Origin: an uncultured Poribacteria bacterium
GTDB taxonomy: Bacteria > Poribacteria > WGA-4E > WGA-3G
NCBI GenBank assembly: GCA_951812525.1
Contig: OX638316.1
Span: 4,396,506-4,460,505 of the forward strand
DNA length: 64,000 nucleotides
Direction of reading: 5' to 3'
In this document: positions 32,625 through 41,269 of the stretch, in pieces
How positions within the stretch are numbered: position 1 is the stretch's first letter
Layout of the letters: the number at the start of each line of letters is the position of its first letter
Position numbers and translations under genes: made by a program
Notes under the pieces: generated by a model
Told to the model about the DNA's origin: nothing
Databases searched by the model: none
Seen by the model: the letters and a program-made list of their open reading frames with translations, nothing else

Positions 32625-33704
32625 ATGCAAATGAATCTTTCACAAGAAATTGATGACTCCCGAATAGCACTCGATGCCCATGTACGGGATATGATTGAAT
32701 GGCATTTTAATCCAGAGACCGGTTGCCCGTTCTGGTTGGAATATGCTGAAAACTTAGATTTCGATCCGAGAAAAGAGATCGGCGGATATGCGGATCTCAA
32801 ACTCCTTGGGCATTTCCAAGACGAATGGCTCCGCGGTGGACCTGTACGTCGTTGGGTTCCGAAGGCTTACGCCGATCAACCCATTTATGTATTTGAAACT
32901 GGTGGCTCAACAGGTGTTCCTAAGTCAAGAATCAGCATCCGTGATTTCCATATTGATTATGAAATCTTCAGCAAAACGCTTTCCGATGAAGGTTTCCCAC
33001 CCGGTAGCGACTGGTTGATGTTAGGTCCGACGGGACCGCGTCGTTTGCGGCTTGCGGTCGAACATCTCGCCCAACATCGTGGTGGTATCTGTTTTCTCGT
33101 CGATCTCGACCCGCGCTGGGTGAACCAACTCGTACGCTACGGGAAAAACGAGGAATTGGATGCGTATAAAAACCATGTCATCGGTCAGGCACTCAACGTG
33201 CTACGCGCCCATGAAAACGTCCAATGTCTCTTCACTACACCCAAGCTGCTGGAGGCGTTGTGTGAGAAAATTTCCTTGCCAAAAGTCGGTATTAAAGGTA
33301 TCTTTTGTGGAGGTACCGAGATGGATGCGCAATTTCACCGCTTTGCTCGTGAGGAACTCGTTCCGGGGATTGATTTTATTCCGACCTACGGCAATACGCT
33401 CATGGGCTTAGCTACCTGTAAGCCTTTCGATCCGGTGGATAACTATGCTATTATCTATTATCCACCACAACCGCGTGCAGTCATTGAACTGGTTAACCCA
33501 GAAAATCCAGAGGAGACTGTTGATTACGGCGAAACCGGACGGGTTATGCTCACGACTCTGACGAGAGAATTCTTTATGCCCCGTTTTCTGGAACGCGACG
33601 AAGCAGAACGCGCCAAACCAATCCCAGAATATCCGTGGGACGGGGTTGAGAATCTCCGTCTGCTCACGGAACTCCAAGAAAGTGTCGTTGTAGGTGTTTA
33701 TTAA
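32625..33704 (+). CDS. LuxE-like acyl-protein synthetase / AMP-ligase
   Basis: A 359-residue adenylate-forming protein of the LuxE/PaaK-like type. The nucleotide loop is ETGGSTGVPKSR near residue 90. FCGGTEMDAQFHRFAREEL and DFIPTYGNTLMG correspond to the A4/A5 region of the fold, and YGETGRVMLTTLTREF to the later motifs. LuxE-type enzymes activate a fatty or aromatic acid for reduction by a LuxC-type partner. Such a reductase lies 0.8 kb downstream (34530). The start ATG has almost no leader after a TTGAAA/TATATA-like promoter; an ATG 6 bases later is also possible. Confidence 0.78.
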   Translation: MQMNLSQEIDDSRIALDAHVRDMIEWHFNPETGCPFWLEYAENLDFDPRKEIGGYADLKLLGHFQDEWLRGGPVRRWVPKAYADQPIYVFETGGSTGVPKSRISIRDFHIDYEIFSKTLSDEGFPPGSDWLMLGPTGPRRLRLAVEHLAQHRGGICFLVDLDPRWVNQLVRYGKNEELDAYKNHVIGQALNVLRAHENVQCLFTTPKLLEALCEKISLPKVGIKGIFCGGTEMDAQFHRFAREELVPGIDFIPTYGNTLMGLATCKPFDPVDNYAIIYYPPQPRAVIELVNPENPEETVDYGETGRVMLTTLTREFFMPRFLERDEAERAKPIPEYPWDGVENLRLLTELQESVVVGVY

Positions 33705-33792
33705 ATTGTTTTAACGAAAAGCGAATACCTCAATATTTAGAATTGCCAAGGTTAACTTAGTACAACTCCATAACACTAAAGAGGTGTCTGAT

Positions 33793-34494
33793 ATGGTAAC
33801 GAAAATTGAAAAACTCTTCCGGTCTCCTTATTCGGTGCCGAATGGTTTACAGGTTACAGAAGATGGTTTGTGGATCGTCGACCAGATTACCGATAGAGTC
33901 GCGTTGGTTGAAATTACAGCAGATGAGGATTATACTGTGCCGAAACTTATCCGCGACATTCCGAGCGAATCCTCCAACACGAGCGGTATGGCATACGGCG
34001 GCGGTGCGCTCTGGTTAGCTGCCAACGGACCTGGAGAACGCTGGCGTCCTGTCCGAGATACAGATGCCAAACCTGGCACAGGTGAGATTTTCAAAGTCGA
34101 TCCAGATACTGGCGAAACCCTGGGGCGCTATCCGATACCCGATGGTGGCGGCACACACGGCGTTGAATATGACCACTACGATGAGGGGTATTTGTGGGTT
34201 CAAACACTCAAGGATCAGGTCACACATAAGATGAGAATTTCGGATTGGTCTATACAAAAGACACTTCCACTTCCTCATGGACGTGGACATGGTATGGTTC
34301 GCGTCGAAGATGGACTCTGGTCAACACATACCTCTGATAGGCTTATCGTTAAACTCGATCTTGAAGATGGCACGCCGATGGATCAGATTTATGTTCCTGA
34401 AGATTGCCCTGAACCGCACGGTTTATCCATCTACGAGGATAATTTCATCTACTGTGATGCCTCGTCTGGGTGGGTAGGAAAGATTTCATGGTAG
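33793..34494 (+). CDS. NHL/SMP-30-like β-propeller protein
   Basis: A 233-residue, cytoplasmic, propeller-like protein. Repeated strands are GLQVTEDGLWIVDQITDRVALVE, GMAYGGGALWLAANG, GVEYDHYDEGYLWVQT and GMVRVEDGLWSTHTSDRLIV, the pattern of Vgb/streptogramin-lyase or SMP-30-like proteins. Residues such as THGVEYDH and HGRGHGM resemble the divalent-metal/substrate face of the group. It lies between the LuxE-like and ALDH-like genes. The ATG at 33793 has GAGGTG 6 bases upstream, favoured over an in-frame GTG at 33784. The function is unknown; lactone hydrolysis is one possibility. Confidence 0.75.
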   Translation: MVTKIEKLFRSPYSVPNGLQVTEDGLWIVDQITDRVALVEITADEDYTVPKLIRDIPSESSNTSGMAYGGGALWLAANGPGERWRPVRDTDAKPGTGEIFKVDPDTGETLGRYPIPDGGGTHGVEYDHYDEGYLWVQTLKDQVTHKMRISDWSIQKTLPLPHGRGHGMVRVEDGLWSTHTSDRLIVKLDLEDGTPMDQIYVPEDCPEPHGLSIYEDNFIYCDASSGWVGKISW

Positions 34495-34529
34495 TAGGCA
34501 CGCTTCGTGCTGTAACCTAATAACAGACG

Positions 34530-35936
34530 ATGATACACATTCCAATTCTACGCGCAGGACGTTCTTACAGAAGTCTGAATACTATTCACGTGTCACATAT
34601 CAAGACAGGCGAACCCTTAGTTGAGGTGAGCCAAGCGAACCGTGGATTGATTGCAAAGGATCTCGTTGACATTGCACTCCAAAAGGAGATACTCGGACAA
34701 CGTTCTGTCGCCGAATTGATTTCCATCTGCAAGGAGGCTGCGCGCCTTTTCACAACGGCGACGTTGCCTCTTGATGGAACCACTCAGTCTCCGACAGATT
34801 ATATCCAACAGGTCTCTGGGACAACAGGTTTGCCTGAAGCACTCTGTCAGGAAAACCTGTTCAAAATCCAAGGTGTTTTGGAAAACATTGATACGGTTTT
34901 AGATGGACTTACCCGTGGCTTGGATTTACAAGTCCTTGATACTGGATGGGGTGTCCAAAACGGACACACACTGAGTTATGTTTGTGAGACAGACTCCTTG
35001 GGTGCTGTGCTGCCGAGCAATTCACCGGGTGTGCATTCGTTGTGGGTGCCTGCGATTCCATTGAAAGTTCCGCTCGTCCTGAAACCGGGTCGCGAGGAGC
35101 CTTGGACTCCCTACCGGATCGCACAAGCATTTATAGAGGCGGGTGCTCCTGCGGAGGCGTTCAGTTTCTATCCTACCGATTATCCGGGTGCCAACGAAAT
35201 TCTCGCCCGGTGTGGTCGCGCTATGCTCTTTGGTGGCGGTTCAACCGTTGCTCCGTGGGTTAACACACCCCGTGTTGAAATCCACGGACCCGGACGCAGC
35301 AAAATTATTATCCACGAAGAAGCGGAGCACAATTGGGAGCAGTATCTCGACCTCATTGTAGAATCAGTCGCTAAGAACGGAGGCAGATCGTGTATCAACG
35401 CCTCTGGTGTATGGGTAACAGCACACGGACGTAAAATTGCTGAAGCGTTGACAGAACGCTTAGCCCGCATTGAACCGAAACCGCTTGACCATCCGGAGGC
35501 AGGAATCGCAGCGTGGGCGAACCCGAAAGCTGCCCACGGTATCTCGTCGTTGATTGATCGGCATCTGAAAGAGCCCGGCGCGACAGAATTAACAACCGGG
35601 GATCGAGTTGTAGAGTTAGATGGTTGCACTTTCCTCAGACCCACGGTTATTTGGTGTGATGATGCAGAACACCCATTAGCGAACACTGAATTTCCGTTCC
35701 CGTTCGTGAGTGTTGTCGAAGTGCCGTCGGCGGAGTTAGTTGAATCCATGGATGCGACGTTGGTAGCCACGGCGATTACAGAAGATCCATCGCTTACACG
35801 AGATCTCATAGCAACGCCTTTGATTGACCGTCTCAATTTAGGCGCAATCCCGACGAATCAGATTTCTTGGGATAGTCCGCATGAGGGAAATCTGTTTGAG
35901 CATCTCTATAGGCAGCGGGCATTTCAACGTGGGTAA
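34530..35936 (+). CDS. Aldehyde dehydrogenase-superfamily reductase (LuxC-like)
   Basis: A 468-residue ALDH-fold protein. The cofactor region reads VLPSNSPGVHSLWVPAIPLKVPLVLKP, matching the N-terminal nucleotide strand of acyl-CoA reductases. FGGGSTVAPW takes the place of the usual glycine motif. The catalytic cysteine is in NGGRSCINASGVWV. The C-terminus (FPFPFVSVVEVP) is also ALDH-like. LuxC-type enzymes reduce activated acyl groups to aldehydes. Together with the LuxE-like gene upstream it could turn a carboxylic acid into an aldehyde. An iron alcohol dehydrogenase follows 2.9 kb later. Confidence 0.8.
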   Translation: MIHIPILRAGRSYRSLNTIHVSHIKTGEPLVEVSQANRGLIAKDLVDIALQKEILGQRSVAELISICKEAARLFTTATLPLDGTTQSPTDYIQQVSGTTGLPEALCQENLFKIQGVLENIDTVLDGLTRGLDLQVLDTGWGVQNGHTLSYVCETDSLGAVLPSNSPGVHSLWVPAIPLKVPLVLKPGREEPWTPYRIAQAFIEAGAPAEAFSFYPTDYPGANEILARCGRAMLFGGGSTVAPWVNTPRVEIHGPGRSKIIIHEEAEHNWEQYLDLIVESVAKNGGRSCINASGVWVTAHGRKIAEALTERLARIEPKPLDHPEAGIAAWANPKAAHGISSLIDRHLKEPGATELTTGDRVVELDGCTFLRPTVIWCDDAEHPLANTEFPFPFVSVVEVPSAELVESMDATLVATAITEDPSLTRDLIATPLIDRLNLGAIPTNQISWDSPHEGNLFEHLYRQRAFQRG

Positions 35937-35989
35937 TATCGCGAAGAAGGTGTCTTTTTCAATCACTTCACAAGGAATAACTAGCACGT

Positions 35990-37489
35990 ATGTCCAATAA
36001 CCCGAATGTCATTCTCATCTACGGTGATGATCTCGGACGCGGTATGTTGAGTTGCTATGGACAGCAACATTTCGAGACACCAAACATTGACCGCCTTGCA
36101 AACGAGGGAATGAGATTCAACCATGCGTACGGTTGTGCTTTTTGTGCGCCATCCCGCGCCAGTATGCTGACAGGTCTGCACGACTGCCACGACGGAACTT
36201 GGACATATACACAGGGTGGGTTGTATGACAGGATGAGTGCCGGAGAGCTGACGCATAGTCAAATCACGGAACTTCTTCATACGACCGGACTCCAAGCGGG
36301 TCCTGACGATATTTTCTTGGCACAGGTCGCCGAGCAAGCAGGTTACGTCACTGGACAGATCGGGAAGTTGGAATGGGGTTTTGCCACGACAGGCGCGCGT
36401 ATCCGTCGTCACGGTTGGCAGTACCACTATGGTTACTATGACCATGCGCGTTGCCACGGCTTTTACCCACCTTTTCTCTTTGAGAATGGGCAGCCAACAC
36501 ACGTTCGAGGCAACACACATGCCGACTGCGGCGTAAATCTGAATTGGGAGTCTGAGGAAAACAGGGCGCGCCGCGAGAATCGACAAGGGAAAGCGGTGTA
36601 TTCCCAGGACATTTTCAATGAAAAAATTGTCGAGTTTCTTCGCACCCACCAAAACCAACCTTTCTTTCTCTATCACCCCTCTCAGTTACCACATGGTCCG
36701 ATTGCTATTCCCCACATACATCCGGCAGTGCAACAATCTTCCGAGTTGACAACGTATGAAAAAGAATATGCTTCGATGATTCTAAAATTGGATGAGACCG
36801 TCGGTATCATCTTGGACGAACTCGAACGCCTTGGGATTGATGACCGTACAATGATCGTTTTCTGTTCTGATAACGGTCATGAAGTGTATGCCTTGCAAGA
36901 AGGGCGGACCTCCGGTCGGAGAGCAGATTCGAATGGTGATGCTTTTGACGAGATAACAACGAAATTTTATTCGGAGACTGGAGGCGATGTGTTCAATGGA
37001 AACGACGGCATGGGAGGCTTGAAGTTTTCAAGTTGGGAAGGGGGTACACGAATTCCTTATATTGTCCGCTTGCCTGGAATGATTACAGCCGATAGCGTGT
37101 CGAACTACATGCTTGCGAACTACGATTTGATGCCCACCTTTGCCGACCTTCTTGGAGTTGAGTTGCCTCAAGGCAAAGACGGCGTTTCGTTCTTACCGAC
37201 TTTACTCGAACAGCCTGAGGTACAGCAACACCGTGAGTGGGTTGTGTATGCCTCTCGTCTGGGTCCTGCGTTGGTAACGCCAGATGGTTGGAAACTACGA
37301 TATATCAGCAGTACGGACAGTTTTCAGTTATATTACCTCAACGATGACTACCGCGAAGAGAACGACCTTTCATCGGATCACCCTGATCTCGTTTCCCGAC
37401 TCAGCGAATGGATGCTCAATGCGTGTGATGGAGATTATCGAAATGGCACACCTCAAGCGCATTTCGCTGCGTATTCGGATAACAATTAA
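35990..37489 (+). CDS. Sulfatase (type I, Cys-type)
   Basis: A 499-residue arylsulfatase-family enzyme. NPNVILIYGDDLGRG gives the paired Asp metal ligands. The signature CAPSRASMLTG places the formylglycine precursor at Cys52. SQLPHGPI, IVFCSDNGHE and the C-terminal HREWVVYAS region are also in place. The enzyme needs a formylglycine-generating or AtsB-type partner, which is not in the window. No signal peptide is seen at this start. Type I sulfatases remove sulfate from glycans, and the neighbouring dipeptidase and reductase genes do not clarify the substrate. Confidence 0.9.
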   Translation: MSNNPNVILIYGDDLGRGMLSCYGQQHFETPNIDRLANEGMRFNHAYGCAFCAPSRASMLTGLHDCHDGTWTYTQGGLYDRMSAGELTHSQITELLHTTGLQAGPDDIFLAQVAEQAGYVTGQIGKLEWGFATTGARIRRHGWQYHYGYYDHARCHGFYPPFLFENGQPTHVRGNTHADCGVNLNWESEENRARRENRQGKAVYSQDIFNEKIVEFLRTHQNQPFFLYHPSQLPHGPIAIPHIHPAVQQSSELTTYEKEYASMILKLDETVGIILDELERLGIDDRTMIVFCSDNGHEVYALQEGRTSGRRADSNGDAFDEITTKFYSETGGDVFNGNDGMGGLKFSSWEGGTRIPYIVRLPGMITADSVSNYMLANYDLMPTFADLLGVELPQGKDGVSFLPTLLEQPEVQQHREWVVYASRLGPALVTPDGWKLRYISSTDSFQLYYLNDDYREENDLSSDHPDLVSRLSEWMLNACDGDYRNGTPQAHFAAYSDNN

Positions 37490-37530
37490 CCCGATTCTTC
37501 CAACTTCAACACATCAGAGAGGACTGCTTT

Positions 37531-38616
37531 ATGCTCATTATTGATGCCCATCTCGATCTATCAATGAATGCACTACAAGGTAACCGTGACTTGTTGAGTT
37601 CCGCCTACACGATTCGCGCCCAAGAGGCGGGGATGTCCGGTAAGGGACGTACGCAAGGCACTGTCGCTTTTCCAGAGATGCGTCAAGGACGAATTGCCCT
37701 GAGTTTTGTTACGCTGTTCGCTCGCTCTACGGGCAGACCCTCTCCGCATTCTGACTATGCTTCGCCTATCCAATCCTATGGCATTGCCCAAGGACAACTG
37801 GCTTACTATCACGCCTTAGCAGAAGCCGGACATGTCCGCATCATTACAAGCACGGAAAACTTGGATAGCCACATCGACGATTGGCGGACTTGGGAAAACG
37901 AAACAGCAGATGATGTAAACGATGATAATACCCCGCCTTTGGGATTTGTGGTTAGTATGGAAGGTGCCGATTCGATTCTTCATCCCAGTCAATTGGAGGT
38001 TTGGGTTAACAATGGCTTGCGCCTTATCGGGTTGACACACTACGGTCCTGGACGCTATGCTGGTGGAACAGGCACAGAAATTGGATTGACTGAATTGGGT
38101 CCGCCGTTACTAACTGAAATGGAGCGTTTAGGCGTTATCCTTGATCTTACCCACTCCTCGGATCAGGCATTCTGGCAGTCGTTAGAACATTATAACGGGT
38201 TAGTCCTTGCAAGTCATAATAACTGTCGTACACTAGTTCCACATCAACGCCAATTCAGCGATGCGCAATTACGTGCGATTTTTGAGCGGAATGGTGTCAT
38301 TGGTGCTGCCTTTGACGCGTGGATGCTACAACCAGGTTGGATTACTGGTGAAAGCCGCAACGACAGTGTTACCCTGAACAATGTTGTTGACCATATTGAT
38401 TATATCTGCCAGTTAGCAGGCAACAGTCGCCACGCTGCTATCGGAACAGATTTAGACGGTGGCTATGGACGTGAGCAGTCCCCCAGTGACTTGGATACTA
38501 TTGCTGATCTACAGAAGTTAGTAGGTTTGTTGGAGGCACGTGGTTATAGCACCGATGACATCGCTGCTATCATGCACGGGAACTGGTTGCGGTTCTTGCA
38601 TGACGCGTGGGGTTAG
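37531..38616 (+). CDS. Membrane dipeptidase-family (renal dipeptidase-like) hydrolase
   Basis: A 361-residue TIM-barrel zinc peptidase. IIDAHLDLSMNALQGNRDL carries the HxD zinc site, VSMEGADSI the bridging Glu, and LTHYGPGRY and VLASHNNCR the two His. AAIGTDLDGGYG supplies the final Asp, and IMHGNWLRFL is the family ending. These enzymes split dipeptides, including D-amino-acid ones. No signal peptide is visible. GAGGA precedes the ATG, and the gene lies 41 bases after the sulfatase stop, suggesting co-transcription. A strong terminator follows. Confidence 0.9.
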   Translation: MLIIDAHLDLSMNALQGNRDLLSSAYTIRAQEAGMSGKGRTQGTVAFPEMRQGRIALSFVTLFARSTGRPSPHSDYASPIQSYGIAQGQLAYYHALAEAGHVRIITSTENLDSHIDDWRTWENETADDVNDDNTPPLGFVVSMEGADSILHPSQLEVWVNNGLRLIGLTHYGPGRYAGGTGTEIGLTELGPPLLTEMERLGVILDLTHSSDQAFWQSLEHYNGLVLASHNNCRTLVPHQRQFSDAQLRAIFERNGVIGAAFDAWMLQPGWITGESRNDSVTLNNVVDHIDYICQLAGNSRHAAIGTDLDGGYGREQSPSDLDTIADLQKLVGLLEARGYSTDDIAAIMHGNWLRFLHDAWG

Positions 38617-38713
38617 ACCAACACGTAGAGATAAATTGCATCACAAATACAAGTATCTGAAATAGTTTTACAATCAATACTTTCAACAACAAACTTCGCT
38701 AAAAGAGATACAG

Positions 38714-38741
38714 AGACGCAGGGATTCCCTGCGTCTTTTTT
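38714..38741 (+). terminator. Intrinsic terminator after the dipeptidase
   Basis: AGACGCAGGG pairs with CCCTGCGTCT across an ATT loop, followed by six T's. It is a clear ρ-independent terminator about 100 bases after the dipeptidase stop. Confidence 0.8.
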
Positions 38742-38775
38742 CTGATATTCCGATGATATGTGTAAACGCGCCAAC

Positions 38776-38805
38776 TTGACTTTGGCAGTCAACATCTGGT
38801 ATCAT
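38776..38805 (+). promoter_or_regulatory. Promoter of the iron alcohol dehydrogenase gene
   Basis: TTGACT (38776-38781), an 18-base spacer, and the extended -10 TGGTATCAT (38797-38805). It lies between the dipeptidase terminator and the start at 38870. Confidence 0.6.
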
Positions 38806-38869
38806 TTTAAATACAGGATCGTATGATACTGGATGGAATCTACCCAAACCGTTAAACTGTAGGGATAAT

Positions 38870-39991
38870 ATGCAAGCGTTTGATGCCGAATTGACACAAA
38901 GAATTATCTTTGGCGAAAACAGTATCGAAAAATTAGGCGAGTTGACTCGTGCACTCGGTGGTAGTCGCGTCCTCGTTGTGACAGACCGCGGTATCGAAAA
39001 GGCAGGGATTCTCGCGAGAGCCGTATCAGCGTTGCAAAGCACAAGGATTGCGGCTTATGTTTTTACTGATGTTTCGGCTAACCCTACAACGGAAGATGTG
39101 GAAGCTGCTGTTGCAGTCGCGAAAGCCGATGCTCCAATAGATTTAATTATTGGACTCGGTGGTGGCAGTCCAATGGATTGTGCAAAAGGAGCGAACTTTT
39201 TGCTCACAAATGGCGGCAAAATGGAGGACTACTGGGGCATCAACAAAGCAACGCGACCGATGCTTCCTTCTATCGGCATTCCGACGACGATCGGTACCGG
39301 AAGCGAAGCGCAATCCTTTGCGTTGATTGCACAGCCAAAGACGCACATCAAGATGGCATGTGGTGATAAAAAAGCGAAATTCGGCGCAGTAATTCTGGAC
39401 CCCACACTCACTAACACCTTGCCCAGATCCGTAGCGGCAGTAACTGGTATAGATGCGATTGCTCATGCGATCGAAAGTTTCGTCTCAACCAGACAGAACC
39501 CTATGTCCCAGATGTTCTCGCAACACGCCTGGGAGTTGTTAGACGCCAACTTTGAAGCAGCCCTCGTATCCAAAAGTGGTGAAGCACGAAGTAATATGTT
39601 ATTTGGTGCCTATCTTGCCGGTCTTGCAATTGAAAATTCAATGTTAGGTGCTGCGCATGCTTGTGCCAATCCGTTGACCGCTAGATACGATATCACCCAC
39701 GGCATTGCTGTTGCGTTGATGTTACCTCACGTTATTCGATTCAATAGTACCCTTGCAGGAAAATTGTATCGCCAATTTCATCCAAGCGGGAACTTAGCGG
39801 ACAGGATTGTCCACTTAAAACAAATGAGTGATTTACCGAACACATTACGCGCTTGTGCTGTCCAACATACTATCATACCAACTGATATACCAATATTAGC
39901 AAAAGAGGCATCAATACAGTGGACAGCGCAATTCAATCCACGCCCTCTGAACATACAAGATTTTATAAACCTTTATGAAGCAGCCTATTAA
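38870..39991 (+). CDS. Iron-containing alcohol dehydrogenase
   Basis: A 373-residue group III alcohol dehydrogenase. The NAD-binding strand shows IIGLGGGSPMDCAKG near residue 95. IPTTIGTGSEAQSFALI is the usual central motif. Metal-ligand positions are in GIDAIAHAIESFVS and in the segment AHACANPLTARYDITHGIAVALM, which keeps the conserved His pair. These enzymes reduce aldehydes or oxidise alcohols. It lies downstream of the LuxE/LuxC-like genes and could complete acid to alcohol reduction, though it has its own promoter. The 3' end overlaps the next gene by 17 bases. Confidence 0.92.
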   Translation: MQAFDAELTQRIIFGENSIEKLGELTRALGGSRVLVVTDRGIEKAGILARAVSALQSTRIAAYVFTDVSANPTTEDVEAAVAVAKADAPIDLIIGLGGGSPMDCAKGANFLLTNGGKMEDYWGINKATRPMLPSIGIPTTIGTGSEAQSFALIAQPKTHIKMACGDKKAKFGAVILDPTLTNTLPRSVAAVTGIDAIAHAIESFVSTRQNPMSQMFSQHAWELLDANFEAALVSKSGEARSNMLFGAYLAGLAIENSMLGAAHACANPLTARYDITHGIAVALMLPHVIRFNSTLAGKLYRQFHPSGNLADRIVHLKQMSDLPNTLRACAVQHTIIPTDIPILAKEASIQWTAQFNPRPLNIQDFINLYEAAY

Positions 39992-41132
39992 TATAAACCG
40001 TTCCGCATGCAAATTAGTTGTAAAAAGTGTCTTGTTTTTATTCTTCTTCATCGGACATGTAGCTTTCGCGAATTGGTCAAGTTTCCGCGGGAATCCACAA
40101 CTCACCGGTGTTAGCGACTCCGAACTTCCCGAAAACCCTCGGTTACTTTGGACTTTTCAAGCATCAGATATGATTGAATCCACTGCTGCAGTCGTCGATG
40201 GCACCGTTTATGTTGGCGCGTTAGATGGCGTCCTCTACGCAATCGACGCACAAACGGGCAAAAAAAGATGGACGTATCAGGCGAGCGGGTCTACTAAAGC
40301 ATCACCCTCGGTTGACAACGGCGTAATCTACTTCGGTGACAGTGAAGGGGTCTTTCATGCAGTAGATATTGCGACTCAACATACGAAATGGCAGTTTAAG
40401 ACGGAGGGTGAGATTATATCATCAGCGACTTTTGTTGGTGACCGCGTGCTATTCGGCTCGTATGACGGATTCCTCTACTGTCTCAATCGAGAAAACGGAG
40501 AACTGATTTGGAAATTCGAGACGGAAGGTTATGTCCACGGCACACCCGGGATCTGGACACAGCCTAGTCAAGAAAATGGGGACGTGCAAAATTTCACCAT
40601 CGTTACGGGATGTGATAGCTATCTTCGCGTTCTTAACATCGACGATGGCTCACAAACTCAACTGGTAGACCTTGGTGCATACGTGGGTGCGAGTCCAGCG
40701 ATTTCAGGAAGTTCCGTTTATTGTGGGACGTACGGGGCTGAAATATTGGCGGTCAACTTAGATACTGGGGAGATTGCCTGGCGGTATCGGCATCCGAAAC
40801 GGAGATTTCCATTTTTTGCTTCCGCTGCTCTTACCGATGACGCGGTTATTATCGGAGGACGAGATAAGATGGTTCACGCGCTTTCGTCTGAGACCGGAGA
40901 ATCGCTATGGACTTATACAACCAAGTCCCGCATTGAGTCATCGGCTGTTATCGTCGGGGGACGTGCTTTTTTAGGAACAACAGGCGGCATGCTTATCGCT
41001 TTAGACGTATCCACAGGAGAATCGGTGTGGGAATTTGCAACGGGTTCATCAATTGTGGCTTCACCGAGTGTTGCTGATAATAGACTCTACATCGGGACCG
41101 AAGACGGGACTCTCTATTGTTTTGGAAATTAG
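39975..41132 (+). CDS. Exported PQQ-type β-propeller protein
   Basis: A 385-residue propeller with a signal peptide (residues 1-31, VVKSVLFLFFFIGHVAFA) and NWSSFRGNPQLTGVS at the mature start. Seven or eight blades are visible, such as AIDAQTGKKRWTY, AVDIATQHTKWQF, CLNRENGELIWKF, AVNLDTGEIAWRY, ALSSETGESLWTY and ALDVSTGESVWEF. The even blades and lack of catalytic residues fit a BamB-like envelope protein. It overlaps the alcohol dehydrogenase gene by 17 bases and is therefore probably co-transcribed with it, so a link to a periplasmic redox step is possible but not shown. Confidence 0.87.
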   Translation: MKQPININRSACKLVVKSVLFLFFFIGHVAFANWSSFRGNPQLTGVSDSELPENPRLLWTFQASDMIESTAAVVDGTVYVGALDGVLYAIDAQTGKKRWTYQASGSTKASPSVDNGVIYFGDSEGVFHAVDIATQHTKWQFKTEGEIISSATFVGDRVLFGSYDGFLYCLNRENGELIWKFETEGYVHGTPGIWTQPSQENGDVQNFTIVTGCDSYLRVLNIDDGSQTQLVDLGAYVGASPAISGSSVYCGTYGAEILAVNLDTGEIAWRYRHPKRRFPFFASAALTDDAVIIGGRDKMVHALSSETGESLWTYTTKSRIESSAVIVGGRAFLGTTGGMLIALDVSTGESVWEFATGSSIVASPSVADNRLYIGTEDGTLYCFGN

Positions 41133-41269
41133 TTCTCAGGAATGAATTCATCAAGACGGAACTTCTCAGTAATGAACATTATAGGCATATATACTAACTT
41201 TATGCGTCATGTACGTTGCCGCAGGATTGGGAAGATACCAACGCATATTAAGACGAAGGAGCAAAGATA

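Noticed and set aside
35981-36676. A 231-codon minus-strand frame across the sulfatase gene
   Set aside because: It lies entirely opposite a sulfatase with all expected motifs and shows no family signature.
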